Assembly (NCBI GenBank): GCA_905198475.1
Contig: CAJKCQ010000057.1
Span: forward strand, 1-13,429
Direction: 5' to 3'
Length of the DNA: 13,429 nucleotides
Origin: an uncultured Sutterella sp.
Lineage (GTDB): Bacteria; Pseudomonadota; Gammaproteobacteria; Burkholderiales; Burkholderiaceae_F
The translations under genes and the position numbers were made by a program. This document shows positions 1 through 6,366 of the stretch, in pieces. The notes beneath the pieces were generated by a model. That model searched no databases. It saw only the letters and a list, made by a program, of their open reading frames with translations, and was not told the origin of the DNA. Within the stretch, counting starts at the first letter, position 1; every line of letters starts with the position of its first letter.

Positions 1-51
1 AAGCGGTTCCAGGAAGCTTTACTTCTGGGCAGATAATATTTGGCAGTTCCC
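1..51. mobile_element. Terminal inverted repeat, probable insertion-sequence end (left copy)
   Basis: Bases 1-51 are the reverse complement of 13332-13382 with a single difference (base 9). The match nearly continues to base 55, with one more difference at 52. The element would lie to the left, outside the window, with its outer edge at the triple C ending at 51. Immediately to the right a phage gp46 reading frame is entered in mid-gene (from base 56), as expected if a mobile element landed in that gene. Both copies border a TTA-rich junction (TTAA here, TTAT at the other end). No transposase is visible, so I do not assign a family. The alternative is that the repeat is an assembly artefact at contig ends. 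Confidence 0.6.
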
Positions 52-55
52 TTAA

Positions 56-286
56 TGGAGTATGTCGTATCTGGCACAGGGCGATCGCATCGGTAGCCGG
101 CTGTGGCTTCTTCAGAGGGAGAGGAGAAGGACACGGCCTCCGTCCTTCGACGCGCCGAACTTTATGTGGAAGAGGCGCTCCAGTGGCTGATCGACGATCA
201 GGGCGTGTCGGCCGTAACGGCTCGCGCTGAACGTGGCGGCACGGATCGCGTCGACCTTCTCATCGAACTGACGAAGCCGGAGGAAA
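56..286 (+). pseudogene. Truncated, frameshifted remnant of a Mu-like phage tail protein (gp46 family)
   Basis: Two overlapping frames together give a typical C-terminal half of a phage gp46-like protein. The frame from 56 reads ...GDRIGSRLWLLQRE, and the frame from about 127 reads KDTASVLRRAELYVEEALQW followed by LIDDQGVSAVTARAERGG. These join smoothly only if about 5 extra bases (122-126, part of a GAGGA-rich run) are removed, so the gene carries a frameshift. The N-terminal half is absent because the upstream border is the inverted repeat at 51. No native stop codon is found: the second frame runs into the terminator at 287 and on through the antisense of nadE, so the 3' end is probably lost too. 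Gp46 proteins belong to the tail/baseplate region of Mu-like phages (family knowledge). Nothing else of a prophage is in the window. Identification is from motif recall. Confidence 0.7.
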
Positions 287-329
287 GCAGAGCCTTCCGC
301 AGTGCGTTGCGGGAGGCTCTGCCTTTTTT
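287..329 (+). terminator. Strong rightward intrinsic terminator
   Basis: A 15-bp stem (287-301 with 308-322, loop of 6) is followed by C and six T at 324-329. On the plus-strand transcript all positions pair, including one U-G wobble (296/313). On the minus transcript that pair becomes an A-C mismatch and the tail is only TTTCC, so the signal favours rightward transcription. It lies 57 bases beyond the nadE stop and may also help end nadE weakly. It marks the border between the phage remnant and the chromosomal genes. Confidence 0.75.
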
Positions 330-385
330 GTTCCGCCGCCTTCAAGGAGCCGACGCTCCGGCCTTCCCGAAAGCGGCGGCGGCAG

Positions 386-2293
386 CTACTCGACGCCGCC
401 GAGGTCGGAGGGGAGCCGGAGATCCCCGCGCGGGGAGAGCGCGACGGAGCCGATCTTCGGGCCGTCGGGCATGCTGCTCCGCTTGTACTGCTGCGCATAG
501 AAGCGCCGGAAGAAGATCTCTGCTACGCGCTCGATCTCCTCGGGAGCGGTACCGGGAAACGCGGTCTTAGCGAGCCGGACGATCTTCGCGCGCGCGAAGC
601 CGTTCCTCATCAAATGGAAGAGGAAGAAGTCGTGGAGCGCGTAGGGCCCGATCGCGCCTTCAGTCGACTGGATGCGGCCGGCCGCGTCGGGCGGCAGAAG
701 CTCGGGACTGATTTCGGTCGAGACGATCGCGTCGAGGATGGGCTTGAGCTCCGCATGCTCGATTCCGACCGTCTCGACGAGGTGTTTTACGAGCGTCTTC
801 GGCACGCCCGCATTCACGGCGTACATCGACATGTGGTCGCCATTGAAGGTCGCCCAACCGAGCGCGAGCTCGCTCATGTCGGAGGTACCGAGCACGAGGC
901 CGCCCTCGGCGTTCGCGACGTCCATCAGAATCTGCGTGCGCTCGCGCGCCTGCGCGTTTTCAAAGACGACGTCGTAGCGGTCTTCCGGGTGGCCGATGTC
1001 GCGGAAGTGCTGCAGGCAGGCCGGACGCACGTCGATCGTGCGCGACGTAACGCCGAGCGCCCGCATGAGCGCGGCGGCGCTCTCCTTGGTCTTCGCAGAC
1101 GTGCCGAACCCCGGCATCGAGATGCCGATGATGTCGGCGGGATCGCGCCCGAGGGCGTCGAACGCCTCTCGCGCGACGAGAAGCGCAAGCGTGCTGTCCA
1201 ACCCCCCGGAGACGCCGATCACGAGACGGCGGATGCCGGTCTTTTGAAGCCGCTCGGAGAGCCCCGCGGCCTGCATGCGCAGGATTTCGCGGCAGCGCTC
1301 GACCCGCCTGCCGCTCGACTTCGGCACGAACGGCATCGGCTCAACCGCGTCGGGCCAGAGCGCGCGCTTCGCGGCGGGGGTTGGGAGCGCCCGGACGCGC
1401 CGGTAGTCGCCCGGTCGAACGCCGGCGCCCTCCTGCGCGGTGCGCAAGCGCACCCGCTCGAGCTCGATGCGCTCTAGGTCAACCACCTCCGAGACGAGCG
1501 CCGGCCGCCAGATGGATTCGGCGGCGATGCGTCCGCCCGCGGCGATGAGGAGGTGCCCACTCCAGACCAGATCGGTCGTGCTTTCTCCGGGGCCCGACGA
1601 TGCGTAGGCGTAGGCACAGAGCGAGCGCGCCGAAGCGAGCCGCACGAGGTCGCGGCGGAAGGCGGACTTGCCCGTCGTTTCATTCGACGCGGACAGGTTT
1701 GCGACGACGTTCGCGCCCGCCGCGGCCGCGCGAACGCCCGGAGGCGCGCCGACCCAGAGGTCCTCGCAGATTTCGGCGGCGACGCGCAGGCCGCTCTCGG
1801 ACTCGACGATGAGGTCGGTGCCGAAGGGCGCGCGCATGCCGCAGAGCTCAACCTCGGTCGAGACGGCCTCTGAGGCGGACGTAAACCACCGCGCCTCGTA
1901 GAACTCCTGGTAGTTCGGGAGAAAGCTCTTCGGCACGACCGCGAGAAGGCGCCCGGCCTGCATGAAGAGCGCGCAGTTGAAGAGCCGGCCGTCCGCGCGC
2001 ACGGGCGCGCCCGCGAGGATGATCGTCTCGGGGGCGGCGGTGCGCGACGCTTCGAAAAGCTCCGGGAGCGCCTCATCGACCGCGCCGAGGAGTCCCGCGC
2101 GAAGAAGGAGGTCGCCCGCGGTGTAGCCCGTGAGGGCGAGCTCGGGGAGCACGAGCAGGTCCGCGTCCGTCCGGCCCGCCTCCTCGATGAGGGGCCGCAT
2201 CGCGGCGGCGTTCTTCCCCGGCTCCCCGGGCCGCGTTCTGAAGCAGCCCGCGGCGATCCTCACGAAGCCCGTGGTGTTCGAACCGATGCGCAT
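386..2293 (-). CDS. nadE: Glutamine-dependent NAD(+) synthase
   Basis: The 635-residue protein makes NAD+ from deamido-NAD+, ATP and glutamine in the cytosol, the last step of NAD biosynthesis. The N-terminal nitrilase-type glutaminase domain (about 10-290) shows the Glu-Lys-Cys triad: E51 in VLPELALTGY, K122 in VVPKSFLPNYQEFYEARWF and C176 in AEICEDLW. The C-terminal synthetase domain (about 340-610) has the ATP pyrophosphatase loop SGGLDS at 362-367 and GTSDMSELALGW at 469-480. The fused two-domain form feeds ammonia internally and is the usual long bacterial form. I chose the ATG at 2291-2293 because AAGGAG lies about 9 bases upstream and homologous sequence starts there. The frame is open for 73 more codons upstream, but that part is low-complexity shadow of the GC-rich intergenic region. 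It is divergent from the dipeptidase gene. Confidence 0.93.
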   Translation of the reverse strand: MRIGSNTTGFVRIAAGCFRTRPGEPGKNAAAMRPLIEEAGRTDADLLVLPELALTGYTAGDLLLRAGLLGAVDEALPELFEASRTAAPETIILAGAPVRADGRLFNCALFMQAGRLLAVVPKSFLPNYQEFYEARWFTSASEAVSTEVELCGMRAPFGTDLIVESESGLRVAAEICEDLWVGAPPGVRAAAAGANVVANLSASNETTGKSAFRRDLVRLASARSLCAYAYASSGPGESTTDLVWSGHLLIAAGGRIAAESIWRPALVSEVVDLERIELERVRLRTAQEGAGVRPGDYRRVRALPTPAAKRALWPDAVEPMPFVPKSSGRRVERCREILRMQAAGLSERLQKTGIRRLVIGVSGGLDSTLALLVAREAFDALGRDPADIIGISMPGFGTSAKTKESAAALMRALGVTSRTIDVRPACLQHFRDIGHPEDRYDVVFENAQARERTQILMDVANAEGGLVLGTSDMSELALGWATFNGDHMSMYAVNAGVPKTLVKHLVETVGIEHAELKPILDAIVSTEISPELLPPDAAGRIQSTEGAIGPYALHDFFLFHLMRNGFARAKIVRLAKTAFPGTAPEEIERVAEIFFRRFYAQQYKRSSMPDGPKIGSVALSPRGDLRLPSDLGGVE

Positions 2294-2302
2294 GAGATGC
2301 GA

Positions 2303-2333
2303 CTCCTTTTGATGATGTTCTCCCGAAATTCTA
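2303..2333 (-). promoter_or_regulatory. nadE ribosome binding site and candidate -10 box
   Basis: Read on the minus strand, AGGAG (2303-2307) sits 9 bases before the chosen nadE start and decides it against longer frames. Further upstream, TAGAAT (2328-2333) matches the -10 consensus at five of six positions and would give a leader of about 28 bases. No convincing -35 hexamer is seen 16-18 bases upstream, so the promoter part is tentative. Confidence 0.4.
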
Positions 2334-2478
2334 GCGGGCGCGGCTCGCGCATCCGCGGATCTCCCAAGAGCGGGAACGTCTTGGAGCCGATACACTCGGG
2401 GGCGCCCGCTTCCGCACGCGGCCCTCTGAGGCCCGATGCGGATCCAACAACATTTTGAATTCGGGGAGTACTGCAAGC

Positions 2479-3906
2479 ATGTGCACCAGTCTCGTTGTCG
2501 GCGAAAACGCAACCGCCGACGGCTCCTTCATCGTCGCCCGCAGTGCGGACAGCGCCGCCCTCAAGGCCCAGCACTTCGTGATCCATCCGGCCGTGAAGGG
2601 CCAGAAGGGCCTCTACAGCACGAAGGCCCACGGGGGCGTGAACGACTTCACCTATCCGCTCCCCGAAGAGTCGCTGCGCTACACGACCGTTCCGAACTGG
2701 AAGACCGGGCTCCACGGCGCCGTGGGCTTCAACGAAGCGGGCCTTGGCCTCACGGGCACCGAGTCGATCTTCGCGAGCGAGGCCGCCCTCGCCGTCGACC
2801 CGTACGTGAAGGAAACGGGCATCACCGAGGACGACATCGCCGACGTGCTTCTCTCGCGTTGCCGCACGGCGCGCGAGGGCGCAAAGCTCCTCGGCGAGAT
2901 CATCGAAACCCAGGGTGCTGGCGAAGGCTTCGGCGTCGCCTTCGTCGACGAGACCGAGGTCTGGTACCTTGAGACGGGCTCGGGCCACCAGTGGCTCGCC
3001 CAGCGCACGCCCAAGGACAAGTACTTCGCCTCCGGCAATCAGGGGCGCTTCCAGGACTACGACCCGGCCTCGCCCGACATGATGGCCTCGAAGACCCTCG
3101 TGTCGTTTGCCGAAGAAAAGGGCCTCTACGATCCGAAGGATGGCCCCTTCAACTTCTCGAAGGCCTATACGCGCGACGACGACCGCGACCGCATCTACAA
3201 CGACCCGCGCGTCTGGGTGATGCAGAAGCACTTCAACCCGTCGCTCGAGCAGGCCCCCGACGCGGGCCGCAGCTTCCCCGTCTACCTCACCCCGGAGAAG
3301 AAGGCGACCGTCGAGGACGCCAAGGCGATGATGCGCGAGCACTTCGCCGGCACCGAGCACGACCCGTACGAGTACGGTCTGCGCGGCGACGAGCCGTGGC
3401 GTCCGATCAGCGTCTTCCGCACCTACGAGGCGCACGTGATGCACGTCCGTCCGTGGCTGCCCAAGGAGATCGGCGAGGTGATCTACATCGCCATGGGCAT
3501 GGCCGACCTGTCGGTGTTCCTGCCCTTCTACGCCGGCCTCACCCGCGTGCCGGACTCCTGGGGCCGCGGCACCGCCGACTGCGACGCCGAGTCGGCCTAC
3601 TGGAAGTTCCGCCGCGTGCAGACGCTCGCCATGACGGACTACGCCAAGCTCGCCCCGATCGTGCGTGAAGCCTACGCCGCCTTCGAAGCGGCGACCTCCG
3701 AGGCGCAGAAAGCGATGGAGGAGGAGTACCTCGCGCTCCTCGAGAGCGACCACGAGGCCGCCCGCGCGAAGCTCGACGCCTTCAACCTCAAGGTGCTCGC
3801 CGACGGCGAGGCGTTGGCCGAAAAGCTCCTCAACCGCCTCTTCACGATCCGCACGGCGGACATCGAAGCCCTCGTTCCGGCGAAGAACCGCAAGAACAAG
3901 GACTGA
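2479..3906 (+). CDS. C69-family dipeptidase (N-terminal nucleophile hydrolase)
   Basis: The 475-residue protein begins MCTSLVVGENATADGSFIVA, the hallmark start of peptidase family C69 (PepD-type dipeptidases). In this family Cys2 is exposed after Met removal or autoprocessing and acts as the nucleophile. The block GAVGFNEAGLGLTGTES near residue 76 matches the conserved GxNExGL..TES motif of the family. Such enzymes hydrolyse a broad range of dipeptides. No signal peptide is visible, so a cytosolic role in peptide catabolism is likely, fitting an asaccharolytic gut bacterium (inference). I chose the ATG at 2479 because the catalytic Cys must follow it and GGGGAG stands 10 bases upstream. An in-frame ATG eight codons earlier would bury the Cys. 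A strong terminator follows 55 bases after the stop. Confidence 0.9.
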   Translation: MCTSLVVGENATADGSFIVARSADSAALKAQHFVIHPAVKGQKGLYSTKAHGGVNDFTYPLPEESLRYTTVPNWKTGLHGAVGFNEAGLGLTGTESIFASEAALAVDPYVKETGITEDDIADVLLSRCRTAREGAKLLGEIIETQGAGEGFGVAFVDETEVWYLETGSGHQWLAQRTPKDKYFASGNQGRFQDYDPASPDMMASKTLVSFAEEKGLYDPKDGPFNFSKAYTRDDDRDRIYNDPRVWVMQKHFNPSLEQAPDAGRSFPVYLTPEKKATVEDAKAMMREHFAGTEHDPYEYGLRGDEPWRPISVFRTYEAHVMHVRPWLPKEIGEVIYIAMGMADLSVFLPFYAGLTRVPDSWGRGTADCDAESAYWKFRRVQTLAMTDYAKLAPIVREAYAAFEAATSEAQKAMEEEYLALLESDHEAARAKLDAFNLKVLADGEALAEKLLNRLFTIRTADIEALVPAKNRKNKD

Positions 3907-3961
3907 CCGAAGCCTGAATGCGGTGCGGCCGGAAGGCTGCGCCGCACGGAAGACTCAGGAA

Positions 3962-3996
3962 GGCGCCGCTCCCCGCCGGGGAGACGGCGCCTTTTT
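3962..3996 (+). terminator. Intrinsic terminator between convergent genes
   Basis: GGCGCCGCTCCCC (3962-3974) pairs with 3978-3991 to give 13 base pairs with one bulged A and a GCC loop, followed by five T at 3992-3996. It ends the dipeptidase transcript. The stop codon of the opposing radical SAM gene starts only two bases beyond the T run, so the hairpin may serve both genes, though the minus-strand tail (TTCC) is weaker. Confidence 0.85.
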
Positions 3997-3998
3997 CG

Positions 3999-4919
3999 TC
4001 AGTTGCCGGAAGGCATGACCTCGGGGAGCACGTGCTCGCCGTTGAAGTGCGGGATGAATTTCTCCTCGTTCGTCTTCCCGACCTGCATAAAGCCCTTCGT
4101 GATGCCGATCTCGCGGGCGTGCCGCACGACCTTCTGATACTCGATCGTGAGGAGCGGCCGGTTGATTTCCGGGTGCCGGCAGGCCTTGTAGACGGGCATG
4201 TACTGGTTCATGACGGAGACGTAGACGTCGTCGCCGAAGCGCTCGTAAATCCAGTCGAGGCACCGGCAGCTGTCGCGCCACTGCCAGGGAAGCACGAGGT
4301 GGCGGATGATCATGCCGCGCTTCATGAGGCCGTCCTCGCCGATGACGGCGGGTCCGGTCATCTCGAACATCTTCTCGATCGCCTTCGAGGCGTACTCGAA
4401 GTAGTGCGGAACGCCCGAATACTTTTCTCCCAACCGGCTGTCGAAATACTTGAGGTCGGGGAGAAAAACGTCCACGAGGCCGTCGAGCATGCCGAGTGTT
4501 TCGGGCAGTTCGTAGCCGTTGGAGTTGTAGACGACCGGCAGCGAGAGCCCGCGCGCCTTGGCAATTCCGACCGCCTCAACGATCTGGCGCGTGTAGTGCC
4601 CGGGCGTGACGAACTCGATGCATGTCGCGCCGCGCTCAGCCTCTTCGAGCATGATTTCGGCGAGGCGGGGAACGGAAACCTTGACTCCCCGCCCCTCCGC
4701 ACTGATTTCATGGTTCTGACAGAAGCAGCAGCGCAGGTTGCAGTGCGAGAAGAAGATCGTTCCCGCGCCGGTCTTGCCTGAAATGCAGGGCTCCTCCCAG
4801 GCGTGAAGACTTACGAGGGCGATCTCGACGTCGTCCGTGGCGCGGCAGATGCTCCGCTTGATGCCGACCACGGACGAGCGGTCGGCGTTGCAGCGGCGGG
4901 GGCAGAGGTTGCAGATCAT
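3999..4919 (-). CDS. Radical SAM protein, PflX-like (COG1313 type)
   Basis: The 306-residue protein carries the radical SAM cluster motif CNLRCCFC with C60, C64 and C67 spaced CxxxCxxC, which binds a 4Fe-4S cluster and S-adenosylmethionine. It starts with a second Cys set, MICNLCPRRC (C3, C6, C10). This combination and VYNSNGYELPETLGMLDGLVDVFLPDLKY are typical of the uncharacterised PflX family, annotated by analogy as pyruvate formate-lyase activating-like. The true substrate is unknown, and no glycyl radical enzyme gene is nearby. The start is supported by the N-terminal Cys motif standing right behind the Met. The ribosome site (AAGAAG) is weak. It lies downstream of rarD on the same strand with a 126-base gap containing two hairpins, so it may be transcribed separately. 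Confidence 0.88.
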   Translation of the reverse strand: MICNLCPRRCNADRSSVVGIKRSICRATDDVEIALVSLHAWEEPCISGKTGAGTIFFSHCNLRCCFCQNHEISAEGRGVKVSVPRLAEIMLEEAERGATCIEFVTPGHYTRQIVEAVGIAKARGLSLPVVYNSNGYELPETLGMLDGLVDVFLPDLKYFDSRLGEKYSGVPHYFEYASKAIEKMFEMTGPAVIGEDGLMKRGMIIRHLVLPWQWRDSCRCLDWIYERFGDDVYVSVMNQYMPVYKACRHPEINRPLLTIEYQKVVRHAREIGITKGFMQVGKTNEEKFIPHFNGEHVLPEVMPSGN

Positions 4920-5000
4920 GAAGATGGGCTTCTTGGGGGTCGCGGAGGCGCGGCCCGCCCTCCGTCTCTGCGGGGAGCGTTTTCTCGTCGTTGGGCGGCG

Positions 5001-5016
5001 CCGTTCCGAAGAACGG
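5001..5016 (-). other. Perfect 6-bp stem with TTCG loop upstream of the PflX-like gene
   Basis: On the minus strand CCGTTC-TTCG-GAACGG forms a perfect hairpin in the 126-base gap between rarD and the radical SAM gene. A second palindrome, GTCCCGGGAC, lies at 5025-5034. There is no T run after either, so these are not standard terminators. They could protect an mRNA end or slow RNA polymerase. Function is unknown. Confidence 0.4.
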
Positions 5017-5045
5017 GAATTCTAGTCCCGGGACCGCTGCCGGCG

Positions 5046-5972
5046 TCAGCCGCCTGCACGCATCCGCCTGAGGTCGAGGAGCTCGGCGGAAATGAAGAGC
5101 ACGACCGCGGCGGCGATGAAGAGAAGCGGCGCCGCAAAGGCTTTGTTGAAGGGTTCCCCGAGAATCACGACGCCCGTGAAGATCGTGAGCACGGGATTGA
5201 GGAACTGACAGAAGCCGAGGAGGTAGAGCGGAAGGTTCTGCGCGGCGTAGGCGAAGGCGACCATCGGAATGAGCGTGACGACGCCGAGCCCTGCGAGCGC
5301 CGTACTGACGCCGGGATTGGCCGGACCGAATGCCGAGAGCCCTTCGGCGTTGAGCCACCAGAGATAGACGGCCGCTGCAGGAAGAAGAACCACGCACTCG
5401 AACGCGTTGCTCATCCAAGCGTCGATCCGGATCTTCTTCTTGAGCGCGCCGTAGCAGGCCCAGGTGGCGGAGACGCCGACGGCGATCCAGGGAATACGGC
5501 CGTAGTTGAAGGCGAGCACGGCAACGCCGCAGGCGGCGAGCGCGAGCGAGATCCGGCGCAGACCCGAGAGCCGCTCCTTGAAGACGAGACAGCCGATCGC
5601 AACGGAGAGGAGCGGCGTGAGGAACATGCCGATGCCGAGCTCAATCACGCGGTCCACGTGGGCGGCGAGCACGTTGATCCACCAGTTGACGGCCGCCACC
5701 GCCGCCGCGGAGAAGAGGAGCACGAGGATGCGCTTTTGCTCCCATAGGAGCCGCGCCGTGTCGCGCGCGGTGCGCAGGCGCCCCGTCGCCGTGAAGATGA
5801 CCGCCAGCACGACGAGCGACCAGAGAACGCGGTGGGCGATCACTTCCCAGGAATCCGCCCGCGACAGGAAGCTCCAGTAGATCGGCATGAAGCCCCAGCA
5901 AAGATAGGCGAGGAAGGAGGCGGTGAGGCCGCCGGCGCGGTTGGGCGTGGGAAGGGAAACAACAGAGGACAT
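5046..5972 (-). CDS. rarD: RarD-type EamA/DMT permease
   Basis: The 308-residue hydrophobic protein of about ten membrane segments has the RarD N-terminal pattern ASFLAYLCWGFMPIYWSFLS followed by ADSWEVIAHRVLWSLVV. Later blocks include VNWWINVLAAHVDRVIELG, FKERLSGLRRISLALAACGV and FCQFLNPVLTIFTGVVILGE. It belongs to the drug/metabolite transporter superfamily; E. coli RarD is linked to chloramphenicol sensitivity, but the natural substrate is not settled. Family members are about 295 residues. I therefore prefer the ATG at 5970-5972 (MSSVVSLPTPNRAGG) over the ATG at 6077, which would add 35 non-conserved residues. Neither start has a good ribosome site. It is divergent from the cas operon. 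Confidence 0.88.
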   Translation of the reverse strand: MSSVVSLPTPNRAGGLTASFLAYLCWGFMPIYWSFLSRADSWEVIAHRVLWSLVVLAVIFTATGRLRTARDTARLLWEQKRILVLLFSAAAVAAVNWWINVLAAHVDRVIELGIGMFLTPLLSVAIGCLVFKERLSGLRRISLALAACGVAVLAFNYGRIPWIAVGVSATWACYGALKKKIRIDAWMSNAFECVVLLPAAAVYLWWLNAEGLSAFGPANPGVSTALAGLGVVTLIPMVAFAYAAQNLPLYLLGFCQFLNPVLTIFTGVVILGEPFNKAFAAPLLFIAAAVVLFISAELLDLRRMRAGG

Positions 5973-6301
5973 GGGGGCGGAAAAAGTCAAAATCAGCGTC
6001 TCATTATCCGTCCGGGCGACTGAGGACACGCAGGCGCAGGAGACGCGATCACGCCGTTCTGTAAACAGGGTCGGCATATCGACAACTCAGGGTAATCCCT
6101 CAGCATAGGTGTCGGCTTGCTCTGGATTTCACGATGAAGCTCGGAAACCGCTCGAATGCGTGCAAACTTCAAGGCACCCATTCCACCAGACAAACTGATT
6201 TCTGCTCTGATTACCGTCATCGTCCGGGCTATGCTAGAGACAGATTGCATCTGTGTCTCCGCGCTTCTGCTACATTTAAGGAATTCATCGGGACGCAGAT
6301 C
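5973..6301. other. Intergenic stretch between divergent rarD and cas9, no gene supported
   Basis: I see no gene here. Two small frames (5993-6349 minus, 6134-6370 plus) lack a ribosome site and any recognisable motif. The base composition shifts from GC-rich to mixed around 6100. An imperfect inverted repeat GAGACAGAT...ATCTGTGTCTC lies near 6237-6261 and could be an operator or hairpin. TATGCT near 6230 and TACATT near 6271 (preceded by TGC) are possible -10 boxes towards cas9, without good -35 partners. Confidence 0.4.
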
Positions 6302-6330
6302 TTGATTATTGATACGCAATACCGTTTCAT
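6302..6330 (+). promoter_or_regulatory. Candidate cas operon promoter
   Basis: TTGATT (6302-6307) and TTTCAT (6325-6330) are spaced by 17 bases and each matches four of six consensus positions. Transcription would begin near 6337, giving a leader of about 30 bases with AGGA at 6354-6357, nine bases before the cas9 ATG. This is a weak promoter by eye, consistent with low basal cas expression, but other boxes in the gap are possible. Confidence 0.3.
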
Positions 6331-6366
6331 TTCCGCGTGGACAACTCACCTTCAGGACGTTTCTTC

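Noticed and set aside
52..64. TTAATGGAG next to the left inverted repeat resembles the start of a CRISPR repeat (as before repeat 5)
   Set aside because: Only ATGGAG is shared, and the following bases fit a gp46 reading frame instead. Likely chance.
302..1477. 391-codon open frame on the plus strand opposite nadE
   Set aside because: It lies fully antisense to the clear NadE motifs, is Arg/Ala/Gly-rich without any motif, and is the usual shadow of a high-GC3 gene.
2260..3753. 497-codon open frame on the minus strand opposite the dipeptidase
   Set aside because: Mirror frame of a GC-rich gene. No ribosome site or domain, while the plus strand shows the C69 signature.
3918..4781. 287-codon plus-strand frame opposite the radical SAM gene (and a similar one at 4803-5747 opposite rarD)
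   Set aside because: Charged low-complexity translations with no motifs. The opposite strand carries recognisable proteins.
5993..6349. Small frames in the rarD-cas9 gap (118 codons minus; 78 codons plus from 6134)
   Set aside because: No ribosome site, no family resemblance, and they cover the region where promoters for both neighbours must lie.
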